37,764 nucleotides of DNA, from assembly GCA_017532825.1 (NCBI GenBank), contig JAFXIT010000059.1:1-37764 (forward strand), in the 5' to 3' direction. The position numbers and the translations under genes were made by a program. This document shows positions 15,513-26,100 of the stretch, one piece after another. The stretch comes from Clostridia bacterium. Lineage in GTDB: Bacteria; Bacillota; Clostridia; Oscillospirales; QAMX01. The notes beneath the pieces were generated by a model. The model was not told where the DNA came from. It did not search any database and saw only the letters and a program-made list of their open reading frames with translations. Numbering within the stretch: position 1 is the stretch's first letter; each line of letters begins with the position of its first letter.

Positions 15513-18500
15513 ATGAAGCGATTACTGTTTAGATGTCTGGCGCTTATGTTAACAATTGCAATTACAGTTGGGGCAATGATGCCGATAACTTATGCAGCTT
15601 CAGTTACATCTTATGGGGATTTCATGGCAAAACTTGAGGTTCTGGAGGAGTACGCTGATGAATTTTCAGCAACGTCCGGGAAGGACAAAAATCTTTTGAT
15701 GATCAACTTTATCAGAACCGGAGTAGATCGTTACCGCGACGGCAACTGGTCTACTTTGGCCGGAGCGGAAATCACGGAGTTTACGGAATACGTAGAACTC
15801 AAGGACGCTCAAAACGGCACTACCGTAATGGATCTGAGAGATATTGTCATTGATGACTTCAGTCTTCCAAACGGAAACAAGGTCGACTTCGGCCATATGT
15901 TCGGAACAATGAATATTGCTTACGTTGCTTCTGCGGCAACCGCAGATCTTGGCGGCTGGGCAGGTGATATTTGTGATCTGATTCTATACAGCAAGCATTT
16001 TGGTAACGTTCCTGCGGGAACCGTTGACGAAATGGCGGATTATGTCCTGACCAATTGTTTCGGAGTAAATGCAGACGATGCTTTTGGTATGGATGACTTC
16101 TATGGCGATATGGATGCATTCTATCTGTATACCAATCTCAAAGCAGATGCCTCTTCAATGACCGCACTGATGAGTGAGTATTTCACTGAAACACTTTGTA
16201 ACGAAGATCGGGCGGCATATTTTCTCAACAATCGCTTTGATGGACTCGCCACCAGAGAAGACGTACGCACAGCAATTTATGACACTTATACTTCCAACAC
16301 GGGCTTGATGGTTCTTGAGGCAGATCGTGGGATCAGTGACGAAGATGATTTAAGACAAGCATCTTGCTATGCTTTTGCGGATTATCTGTATAATCTTGCC
16401 GGCGACAGCCTTGAAGGCGGTTCGGGAAAAGGCGAGGAAGATGATAACGGAAACGGTTACTACTCCATCTTCTCCAGCACCGAGTCTATCCTTGCTCCCG
16501 GTATCACGCAGAAGATCAATTATGCGGTTACCACCGACAATAAGCAGATCGTTTATTATGTCGCAACTGTTGATGTTACTCGTGACGATGTAACGATCAT
16601 GGTAAATTATAAAGACAACGATCCGTCTAAAGGATGGGGAACGCAGCGAGTTGAAGATCAGGCAACCGCTCTTGTAAATAAATACAAGAACAAATATGAG
16701 CACTTCAACGCCATCGTCGCAACCAATGCAGACGGCTATAATATGTCCACCGGCGAACCCGGCGGCCTCTTGATCATGGACGGCAGGGAATGGAAGGGTG
16801 TTGATAAAGACGGTTTCTTTGCCATTCTCGATGATGGTTCTGCTGTAATTGGCACCCAGGCGGACTACGAAACTTACAGAAATCGCATAAAGGAAGCCGT
16901 GGGCGGCTTTGGCGCTGTCCTTATTAAAGACGGCGAGATCGTTACCACAAATAACTCCGGCAGAGCCAGCCGCACTGCGATAGGTATCAAGGCAGACGGT
17001 TCTGTCGTAATGATGGTACTGGACGGTCGTCAGGAACCCTTCTCTGCAGGCGGTTCGATGCGCGAGATCGCACAGATCATGTATGAAGCGGGTTGTGTGG
17101 AAGCAATTAACCTTGACGGCGGCGGCTCTACCACCTACCTCTCAAAGCCCGAGGGCAGTGACAGCCTTAAGCTGATCAATAAGCCCTCTGACGGATATGC
17201 AAGAAGTGTTGCAACCTCTTTGGTTGCGATCTCTACGGCAAAATCCTCCAATGAGTTTTATCGTGCGACGGTTTCGTCGGATTACGATTATTTGACCATC
17301 GGCACAAAGCTGCAGATGTCGGCCATCGGTATCAGTAACACCGGAAACGCTGCCGCTCTTCCTGCAGACGCAACGTGGACGGTTTCCGACCCAACGGTTG
17401 GTTCGATCACTTCCGACGGTGTATTTACCGCTCTTGCAAACGGCGAGGTTGAGGTCCAGCTGGTCTCCAAGGGAGAGGTAGTTGGCACTAAGACGTTGTA
17501 TGTTGTCGTACCGGATACCTTGGAAATCGAAGGCGGCTCAGTGACAGCTGTGTTTGGCATACCTACAAAAATCCCCGTTATTGCTACATATAATGGTGAG
17601 GAAGTCGCTATAAATGAAAGCGACATCTTCTTGGGAGCTGTTGAAGAGACCGCCGGCGTATTTGAAGGCTTTATGTTCACCGGTGACGAAAATGTCGGCA
17701 TCCGCAACGTAACTGCGGCAGCAGTTGTAATGGCAGTAGATGATGTTGGCGTAATGTTTAACATTAACCTTTATTATGCCGATGAAGCGTATTTTGATTT
17801 TGAAAATGCAACTGCCGGAAATCTCACTCTTGCATGGCTCCGTGAGGTTGCCAATTCGATTACCAAGGACAATTCGTTGTATGAGATCGTTCTTCCCGGA
17901 CAAGACATGGACGTCTCATATACCTTCGCTCTTGATATGAAGGCGATTCCGATCCCCGATAAGCTTGCCGGTCTTACGGATATGCTCCCCGGTGCGGACC
18001 AGGGTTCAACTGCATTCCAGTTCCTGCTTCAACTCGCAGAACGTGTCAGCGTGCTGACCGAGGTTAAAATCGAAGCGCAGTTTGATACCGATCTTGATGT
18101 GGATATTTCCGGTTTGAAGATCGTCAATGATTATTTCGAACTTGCCGAAGCAACCGTTGATGAAAACAATAAGCTGACCATGATATGCAAATGGATCGAC
18201 CGCACGCAAGCAATCGATCCTGCGACCGCAAATTCCATTTGTATTTTGACGGGTATAACCGCTACACCCAAGGATAGCGCATGGGATGATAATGGAGAAA
18301 CAGATATTATCAACCACGGAACCGTAAGCTACGACATCTACCTCCGTGCATCCTCTCTGTACAGCTTCGCACAGAAGGCTGAAAACCAGGCGACCTACGG
18401 TCTTTATCCCTATTCGACAGATCAGACCGGCTATGAAGGCGGAACCGAGAGCGGTGCTCACTTCCGTGACACCTATGCCGAATTTGCCGATACGTATACG

Positions 18501-20099
18501 CTCGACAGCTCCTTGAAGCAGGGATGGCACGAGCAAGACGGCGATCTGCTCTATTATAAAGACAACGTCCCGCTTACCGGTGTTCAGTATCTTCCCTCCT
18601 ATGAGGACCCTTCCGTAAAACTGTATTATACCTTTGGCGATAACGGTATTTGTAACGGCAAGGTCATGGGTGCCTTTGAGGTCGGCGGCAAGTATTATTA
18701 TGCTTGGCTCGGAGAGAAAAGGACCGGTTGGCAGGCAGTGACCGAATCTGACGGAAACAGCTATTATTACTATTTCAGCCCCTACCGTAACGGTGCTGCG
18801 ATCGAAAGCGGCAGAGTAGGAATTGACGGCATTTACTACACCTTTGAAAACTGCAGATGCGTACTTGGATCCCTCGTGACTACCTCTGCAGGCAGGGTAC
18901 GTTATAGCTTTGCAGGCTCCTGGCAGCGCAACCAGTGGGTCGAGATGGACGGCAAGAAATACTTCCTTGCAAACGATTATTACTGCGTGCAGAATACTGT
19001 TTCCCGTGTGCGGAATTTCGAAGCAACGGCAAATGAGTACCTCGCCTTTGACGAAAAGGGCGTATGGATGGAAGATGAAAGCGGTCTGCGCTTTATAAAC
19101 GGCTCTCTTTATCTTCTTGAAAACGGTAAGCTGATCAGCAGAAATATCGGTCTTAAGAAGATCGGTGAGGATTACTATTATTTCCGCTCCAACGGTGCGG
19201 CAGTAGTTAATGCTACTTATTGGGTCACCAATACGAACAATCTGTTCCCCCAGGGCTCCTACTATTTCGACGAAAACGGAAAGATGTCGACACCCACAGC
19301 CGATGACGGCGAAAAGCTGAACGGCGTTGTGGAGGTAGGCGGTAAGTATTATTACTACATTGACGGAGCCATCGTCGGCAAGCTCGGCGTGCTGAAGCTG
19401 ACCGATGAGTCCGGCGAGGATTATTACATATACGTTCGTACCGACGGAAGTCTTGCGACAGGCAGATACTGGATCACCAAACACAACGACCTTCTGCCTA
19501 TGCAGGCATACGATTTCGGTACCAACGGCAGATACTATCCCTCTGACGAGCCTAGTACTCCCGTCGTTCCCGACACTCCCGATGTTCTGAACGGTATCGT
19601 TGAAGAGAACGGTGAATATTACTACTACGAGGATGGCAAGCTGTCCTATCTCGGCCTTGTGAAGCTCACCGACGAAAGCGGCGAGACCTTCTATATCTAC
19701 GTGCGCTCCAACGGCAAGCTGGCCATCGGCAGATACTGGCCCACCAAGCACAACGACGTGCTGCCTCTTACCGGCTACGACTTCGGAACCAACGGCAGAT
19801 ACTATCCGAGTGCAACAACCGAGCCTCAGCCTCCCGTGAATCCGGATTCTCCCGCACAGCCCGGCGGCAAGAACGGTATCGTAGATGTAGACGGTGTGCT
19901 CTACTACTACGAAAACGGCAAACCCACGTATAAGGGCCTAATAAAGCTTGAGGACGAAGAGGGAAAGACCTACTACGTTTACGCCCGTTCCAACGGTCAG
20001 TTGGCCCTCGGCAGATACTGGCCTACAAGGCATAACGATCTGCTGCCCTATGCCGGATATGATTTCGGCACTGACGGCAGGTACTATCCCGCAAACTGA
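15513..20099 (+). CDS. Giant secreted protein with NAGPA-type phosphodiester glycosidase domain and wall-binding repeats
   Basis: 1528 aa. A signal peptide (about 1-29, ending TYAAS) leads into a helical region of unknown type (about 30-300). Residues 335-575 fit the phosphodiester glycosidase (NAGPA/DUF2233) family: IVATNADGYNMSTGEPGGLL, SRTAIGIKADGSVVMMVLDG, and the conserved EAINLDGGGSTT. A bacterial Ig-like (Big_2) domain follows at about 595-670, then an unrecognised beta-rich part to about 1000. From GWHEQDG onward are aromatic repeats of the choline/glucan-binding type, ending in three long units. NAGPA-family enzymes cleave sugar-phosphodiester bonds (for example uncovering GlcNAc-1-phosphate). 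GAGAGGAG precedes ATG. It should be exported and held at the surface. It is probably part of the switch-controlled operon, since no terminator precedes it. Confidence 0.88.
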   Translation: MKRLLFRCLALMLTIAITVGAMMPITYAASVTSYGDFMAKLEVLEEYADEFSATSGKDKNLLMINFIRTGVDRYRDGNWSTLAGAEITEFTEYVELKDAQNGTTVMDLRDIVIDDFSLPNGNKVDFGHMFGTMNIAYVASAATADLGGWAGDICDLILYSKHFGNVPAGTVDEMADYVLTNCFGVNADDAFGMDDFYGDMDAFYLYTNLKADASSMTALMSEYFTETLCNEDRAAYFLNNRFDGLATREDVRTAIYDTYTSNTGLMVLEADRGISDEDDLRQASCYAFADYLYNLAGDSLEGGSGKGEEDDNGNGYYSIFSSTESILAPGITQKINYAVTTDNKQIVYYVATVDVTRDDVTIMVNYKDNDPSKGWGTQRVEDQATALVNKYKNKYEHFNAIVATNADGYNMSTGEPGGLLIMDGREWKGVDKDGFFAILDDGSAVIGTQADYETYRNRIKEAVGGFGAVLIKDGEIVTTNNSGRASRTAIGIKADGSVVMMVLDGRQEPFSAGGSMREIAQIMYEAGCVEAINLDGGGSTTYLSKPEGSDSLKLINKPSDGYARSVATSLVAISTAKSSNEFYRATVSSDYDYLTIGTKLQMSAIGISNTGNAAALPADATWTVSDPTVGSITSDGVFTALANGEVEVQLVSKGEVVGTKTLYVVVPDTLEIEGGSVTAVFGIPTKIPVIATYNGEEVAINESDIFLGAVEETAGVFEGFMFTGDENVGIRNVTAAAVVMAVDDVGVMFNINLYYADEAYFDFENATAGNLTLAWLREVANSITKDNSLYEIVLPGQDMDVSYTFALDMKAIPIPDKLAGLTDMLPGADQGSTAFQFLLQLAERVSVLTEVKIEAQFDTDLDVDISGLKIVNDYFELAEATVDENNKLTMICKWIDRTQAIDPATANSICILTGITATPKDSAWDDNGETDIINHGTVSYDIYLRASSLYSFAQKAENQATYGLYPYSTDQTGYEGGTESGAHFRDTYAEFADTYTLDSSLKQGWHEQDGDLLYYKDNVPLTGVQYLPSYEDPSVKLYYTFGDNGICNGKVMGAFEVGGKYYYAWLGEKRTGWQAVTESDGNSYYYYFSPYRNGAAIESGRVGIDGIYYTFENCRCVLGSLVTTSAGRVRYSFAGSWQRNQWVEMDGKKYFLANDYYCVQNTVSRVRNFEATANEYLAFDEKGVWMEDESGLRFINGSLYLLENGKLISRNIGLKKIGEDYYYFRSNGAAVVNATYWVTNTNNLFPQGSYYFDENGKMSTPTADDGEKLNGVVEVGGKYYYYIDGAIVGKLGVLKLTDESGEDYYIYVRTDGSLATGRYWITKHNDLLPMQAYDFGTNGRYYPSDEPSTPVVPDTPDVLNGIVEENGEYYYYEDGKLSYLGLVKLTDESGETFYIYVRSNGKLAIGRYWPTKHNDVLPLTGYDFGTNGRYYPSATTEPQPPVNPDSPAQPGGKNGIVDVDGVLYYYENGKPTYKGLIKLEDEEGKTYYVYARSNGQLALGRYWPTRHNDLLPYAGYDFGTDGRYYPAN
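19317..20096 (+). repeat. Three tandem C-terminal repeats (about 75-residue units plus Pro-rich linkers)
   Basis: Each unit begins NG(V/I)V, has a YYYY-rich strand, then YI/YVRSNGKLAxGRYW, then KHNDLLP and ends YDFGTNGRYYP. Units start near 19317, 19588 and 19872. The first two are followed by Pro/Thr linkers and the third ends the protein. The same unit in a shortened form (YVRSNGQLxTGxYW ... GTDGK) recurs in the C-terminus of the next protein. Aromatic and glycine spacing is like choline- or glucan-binding repeats, but the units are longer and may form their own class. Confidence 0.8.
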
Positions 20100-20119
20100 C
20101 CTCCCAAGGAAACAAGCCC

Positions 20120-20146
20120 CTTCCTGCCCCTTTAGGGGGCAGGAGG
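20120..20146 (+). other. GC-rich hairpin between the two giant genes
   Basis: TCCTGCCCC (20122-20130) pairs with GGGGCAGGA (20136-20144). It lacks a T-run, so it is more likely an mRNA-stabilising or attenuating structure than a terminator. The downstream gene may therefore be co-transcribed. Confidence 0.5.
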
Positions 20147-20181
20147 CAGGCTATCAATAACTCCGGAAAGGAAAATCAAAT

Positions 20182-23100
20182 ATGACTAATTCGATCAAAT
20201 CAAGAGTGTTGGCAACGGTCATCGCCTTGGCAATGCTTTTGTCTATGCTCCCAACAATACAACTGCATGTCCATGCGGCGGGTACGCTGACCGTGACCGA
20301 TGCAAATGTCGGTCTGTCCTGGACCGATGCATCTAGTAGCAAAGGCAACGCAACCTGGACAGCCTCCGGCACCACAGTCACCGGTACGGCAACCGGTTAT
20401 ACACAGTATATAATTAGTAAAAAGAGCGTAACGACCACGCTGACCATCACCAACAACCACAGTGATGACCGTACCCTGTCCTTTGACTATACCTTGACCG
20501 GCGGTGGTAGTGTTTCCGGGACCATTTCCGGCACCTCCGGCTCCTATTCCAAGACCCTGGCGGCCGGTACCTCTACCACCATCACCTTGACCTCTCCCTC
20601 CGGTAGCAGTAATACCAACACTCTGACTCTTTCAAGTCTGCAGCTGCTCTCTTCCGGCAACGTGACCTCCACATTCCTTGCTCCCGAAAACGGCAACTAT
20701 ACCGTGGACGGCGCAGCCGTTACCACACAGACTACCAAAGAGAAGGCCGCCTCTGAAGCATATGCACTGAATGCGACTCCCGCATCCGGCTATACATTCT
20801 TTGGCTGGTGGAGTAACGCAAGCGAAAGTTACGTATCTTATGATAACCCTGCATCCGTAAAATTCGGCTCCGATCCTCAGTTGAAGCCTGTATTTCTTCC
20901 CGCCAACACCGCACTCTTCGGTGTTGGTACGGCTAAGTTTGCAGATCTCACAGAGGCTTGTAATTTTGCTAATTCCACTTCGGCTTCCACCAAGACCGTC
21001 GTTCTGCTGAACAACGGTACGCTGCGCGGCGAACATACCATTCCCGCAGGCGTTACCTTGCTGATTCCCTTTAATGCCAGTAATACCTTGTATACGAAAG
21101 AACCTGCGTGTACAAGTTCTTTTATGAATAACCAGGCATGGGTGCAGCCCACGGCTTACCGCACATTGACTATGGCGGGTGATGCCAAAATTACGGTCAA
21201 CGGTGCTATGTCGCTGAGTGCGCAGCATGCGGCAGCCAATGGTGGCTCTAACTACTGCGGCAGCCCAACCGGCCCTGTCAGCTTTGTGAACATGCAGGAG
21301 GGTTCCAATATTACCGTCAATAACGGCGGTAAGCTCTACGCTTGGGGCTTTATTACCGGCTCCGGCTCGGTAACTGCAAACTCGGGTGCTACCGTTTACG
21401 AGAACTTCCAGGTTACAGACTTCCGCGGCGGTAGTGCAACGGGGGATTATGCCGATAATGGTTTGGCATTCCCCTTGAACCAGTATTATGTTCAGAACAT
21501 TGAGGTTCCCGTCACGTTCTATGCGGGTGCTTCCGAAAAGATTTACACCTCCGCATATGCGAGCAGTCTTTGTATTGGTGGCGAAGCTACCTTTATTGGC
21601 TCCGGCGGTATGTTTACCTCCGGTGAAGGCGGATACGTTATCAAAGATTACGATGAGAGCAGCGACCGACTGAATGTTGATCTTTACGGCAGCTGCGAGC
21701 TCAATAGCATGACAGTAAAGTTCTCTATTGAGGTGAATTCCGCTAATTATCTTCTGCCCATTACCAACAATGTTTCTATTGGCATTCATTCCGGCACTAC
21801 TACGCTGAAGCAGAGCGTTGCGCTTTTTCCCGGCGTGGAGGTAACTGTTGACCAAGGAGCAACCCTTAATTTGGCTTACTCTGGAAAATCCATCAATGAT
21901 TTCTGTGCCGATGGTTACAATATCATTGTATATGACCGTGACGAGTGGTTCTATGGCTTGAGCTTGGCTGAAGCTACCATGGGCGAAGAAATAACCGGTG
22001 TTAAATACGGTCTCGTATTGAATTCCAAAGCACCTACACCCAACGGTTATTCCGCTAAGCCCTCTTACTTTGCTCCTGTTCTTTACGCCCCTGGTAGAAC
22101 CGACGGACGTACTGATGCAGACCTGAAGGATGCTGTACTGGACATCAACGGTACCCTAATAGCTAACGGTTTTATTTATACCACCATCGGCGGTGCGGCT
22201 ATTAAGTCCACCGGAAAGACCGGCGAGATTCAGATGGTGAGCGGTGCCGGTGCTGACATGATCACCTGTCAGAACAACGGTACTACCGGTGTCACTCTGG
22301 GTCTCATGATTCGTTCCGCATGGCTCCAAAACGGTGATGGTTCCTACCTGCAAACTATGGCATTTGACGAAGAGACCGGCGACCCTATCTATGCAGCCGA
22401 ACCCGGCACCGTATACGAATACTGCGCTACCTGCGATTGCTGGTACACCGGCGTATGCGAGGGTTGCAGAGAATACACCCTGACCTTCAATAACGAAGAC
22501 GGTACACCTATCACAGATATCGTTGCAGTAAACGGATCGACCGTATCCTACAACGGCCCGGTGCCGACCAAGCCTGCAACTGCAGAGTACACCTACACCT
22601 TTGCCGGTTGGAAGAGCTCTCTTGACGACAACGTGTATGCTTCCGATGCGCTTCCCAAAGTTACCAGTGATGTGACCTATACGGCAACGTTTACTTCGGA
22701 AACGAGAGAGTACACCGTAACTTGGGTAGACGGCGATGGCAAGACCTTGTACAGTGAAGATATTGCTTATGGCACCGATCCCTCTTACGGGGGAGACACT
22801 CCCACCAAGACTGCAACCGCGCAGTACACCTACACATTTAAGGGGTGGGACAAGGAGTTTGAAGCCGTAACCGGCGACGTGACCTACACCGCAACCTTTA
22901 CCTCTACGGTAAACAAGTATGAGGTCACCTGGAAAAACGGCGACGGCGATCTGCTCCTTACTGAGGAGTACGACTACGGTGATACCCCTGAATACAAAGA
23001 TGACACTCCGACTAAGGCAGCAGACGGTTGTACTGTTTATGACTTCTCCGGTTGGGATAAGGACGTAGTAGCCGTAACCGGTGAAGCAACCTACACCGCA

Positions 23101-26100
23101 GTATTCACCGCAGGTACAAACCACCTTAATGTCGTTACTGACAACGCAAAGGATCCCACCTGCGGCGAGACCGGCTTGACCGAAGGTTCTCACTGCGAAG
23201 CTTGCGGTGTCACCATTGTAGCACAGGCTGTGATCCCCGCAACCGGCAACCACACCGGCGGTGATGCGACCTGCTCTGCTCAGGCGATCTGCGAAGCTTG
23301 CGGACAGCCCTACGGCGACACCGATCCTACCAACCACGCCTGGACGATCGGCAGCTACACCAACAACGGCGAAACCCATACCGTAAACTACGTATGTGGA
23401 AATGACCCGACTCACACCAAGTCCGAGTCGGACAAGCCCCACTCATACGACGGCCCCACCCACACATGTGTCTGTCAGGCAGTTGAAAAGTTCACCATCA
23501 CCTGGATAGTCGATGGTACCGCAACGACCGAGACCTACTCCTACGGCGCAACGCCTTCTTACAAGGGTAGTACCGACAAGTCCCCCGATCAATCCTATCA
23601 CTACACCTTTACGGGTTGGGATACAACGCCCGTAGCAGCAACAGGCGATGCAACCTATACCGCCGAATTCTCGGTCACTGCGCACGATAAGGCCAAGATC
23701 GTCGACGGCAAGCACTACTGCAGTGTTTGTAACTACCTTATGGGCAGCTGCAACGACTCCGGAAACGATCACAAGTGTGACGTCGGAAATGAGGTCATGG
23801 CCTGCGGCAACGCCTATTTGACTCTTACCAAGGGTCAGGCTCCGACCTGTGACGCAGACGGTTGGAAGGATTACTACACCTGCTCCTGCGGCAAACTCTA
23901 TGAGGATGAAAACGCAGTCAAAGGTATCGCCGACCTCAACGCTTGGAAGAACGGCGATGGTAAGCTCCCCGCAACCGGTCATAGCGGAGAGCCCGATTAC
24001 ACCGACAACGGCGATGGAACTCACTCTGCAACCTACAGCGAATGCGGTTGTTCTTATGTAACCAACGAACCGCATAGCTATACCGCCGGTGTCTGTGTCT
24101 GCCAAAACAAGCAAACCTTCACCGTCACCTGGATAGTTGACGGTAATGAAACGACCGAAACCTACTCCTACGGTGCAACGCCTTCCTTCAATGGTAGTAC
24201 CAACAAGGCCCCCGATCAATCCTATCACTACACCTTTACGGGTTGGGATACAACTCCCGTAGCAGCGACAGGTAACGCAACCTATACCGCTGAATTCTCG
24301 GTCACTGCACACAATACGTCCAAGACCGAGAACGGCAAGCATTACTGCAGTGTTTGTAACTACCTTATGGGCAGCTGCAGTTATACTCCCGCCAATGCGG
24401 TATGGAACGACGACAAGACCGAATGTACCGTAACAGGTACTTGTGAGACTTGCGGAGGCAAAGTTACTGCAAGTGCAGCTATCAGCTCCGCTGTAACCAC
24501 CGAAGCCGACTGTATGACCGAAAAAGTAACTACCTATACCGCCACCTTTACTGAGGCGTGGATCACCGAAAAGACCGTCAAGGTCGACGTTACCGGTGAA
24601 AAGGATCCATCCAACCACACCGGCGGCACTCCCGTACATGAAAACATTGAAGACGCAAAGTGCGAGACTGCGGGCAGCTACGACGAAGTCGTATATTGTA
24701 CCGAGTGCGGCGCAGAAGTCAGCCGTACTAACAAGGAGATTCCTGCGCTCACGCATGATTGGGCTGCTCCCACCTACACATGGTCCGATGACGGTAAGGA
24801 GTGCACCGCTGAGCGTACCTGCAAGCGGGATGGCTCTCACAAGGAGACCGAGACCGCAACTGCAATCGGCGTTGTTACCACTCCTGCAACCTGTACCGAA
24901 AAGGGTACGACGACCTATACCGCCAACTTCGATGCGGATTGGGCGGTTGACGGACAGACTGCGACTCGCCAGGACGTTGCTGCAAAGAACCACGCCTGGA
25001 CGATCGGCAGCTACACCAACAACGGCGAAACCCATACCGAAAACTACGTATGTGGAAATGACCCGACTCACACCAAGTCCGAATCGGGCAAGCCCCACAC
25101 ATACGACGGTACCACCCACGTATGTGTCTGCCAGGCAGTTGAAAAGTTTACCGTCACCTGGATAGTCGACGGCAATGAAACGACCGAGACCTACGCCTAC
25201 GGCGCAACGCCTTCCTTCAAGGGCAGCACCGACAAGGCGGCAGATGCAGGCCTGACCTACACCTTCAAGGGATGGGACAAGGAGCTTGTCAACGTCACCG
25301 AAAATACGGCCTACACGGCTCTTTACAGCGTGACCGGGTTTGTATATACCGATAACGGTTTCGTTTACAAGAATGAAGATGATGTGCAGAAGACCGAATG
25401 GACCAAGATCGGCAACGCCTGGTATTACCTTGATCCCGTAACCGGCATACGTGCAGAGGGCATCAGTCGAGTTCCCTATCCTACCGCCTTTGGCAACTAC
25501 GGTCCCGATGGCAGAGATCTTGGCAAAGAAGACTTTCCCGATACCGACACTGCCCTTTTCGTCTTTGGAGAGGACGGTAGGTTCCTAAGCAACTTTACAG
25601 GACTTACATCCGACGGCCACTGGGCTGTAAACGGTATGCTTCCTTGGTTCGTTGGTCTGGTTGAAGCGGACGGCGATTACTACTACTTCGGTGCAAACAA
25701 TGTCATGGTTACCCCATCTCACCGCACCGGAGGCAGGATCTATCTCTCCAGAGACGGCAGGACCGATGTCTCCGCAAATGACGTCTTCGTTGCTGACGGC
25801 ATCTACTTCTTCGGCGCAGACGGTAAGCTTATTAAGAACGATGGTGTTACCGAGATGGACGGTGAGCTCTACTACTTCGACAATTACCGTCTGGCTCTCG
25901 GTGCAGGACTTATCAAGGAAAGCGGAAACTACTACTACGTTCGTTCCTCCGGTAAGTTGGTCGTAAACCAGAGCTATTGGATCTACAACGTAAATGAGTA
26001 TACCGATATCAACATCGGTACCTACCTGTTTGATGAAAACGGTGTAATGGACGTAAACTCTGCCAAGAACGGTGTTTACGAAGAAGATAACGGTCTGTTC

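Noticed and set aside
18006-19751. 581-codon open frame on the minus strand
   Set aside because: It lies wholly inside the 1528-aa gene and reflects its codon bias (few stop complements). It has no ribosome site or recognisable domain.
20120-20146. Terminator between the two giant genes
   Set aside because: The hairpin is strong but there is no T-run, so I list it only as an RNA structure.
22156-25119. Two long minus-strand open frames (428 and 558 codons)
   Set aside because: Shadows of the repetitive 2168-aa gene; the translation is Val/Gly-rich and mirrors the repeats on the plus strand.
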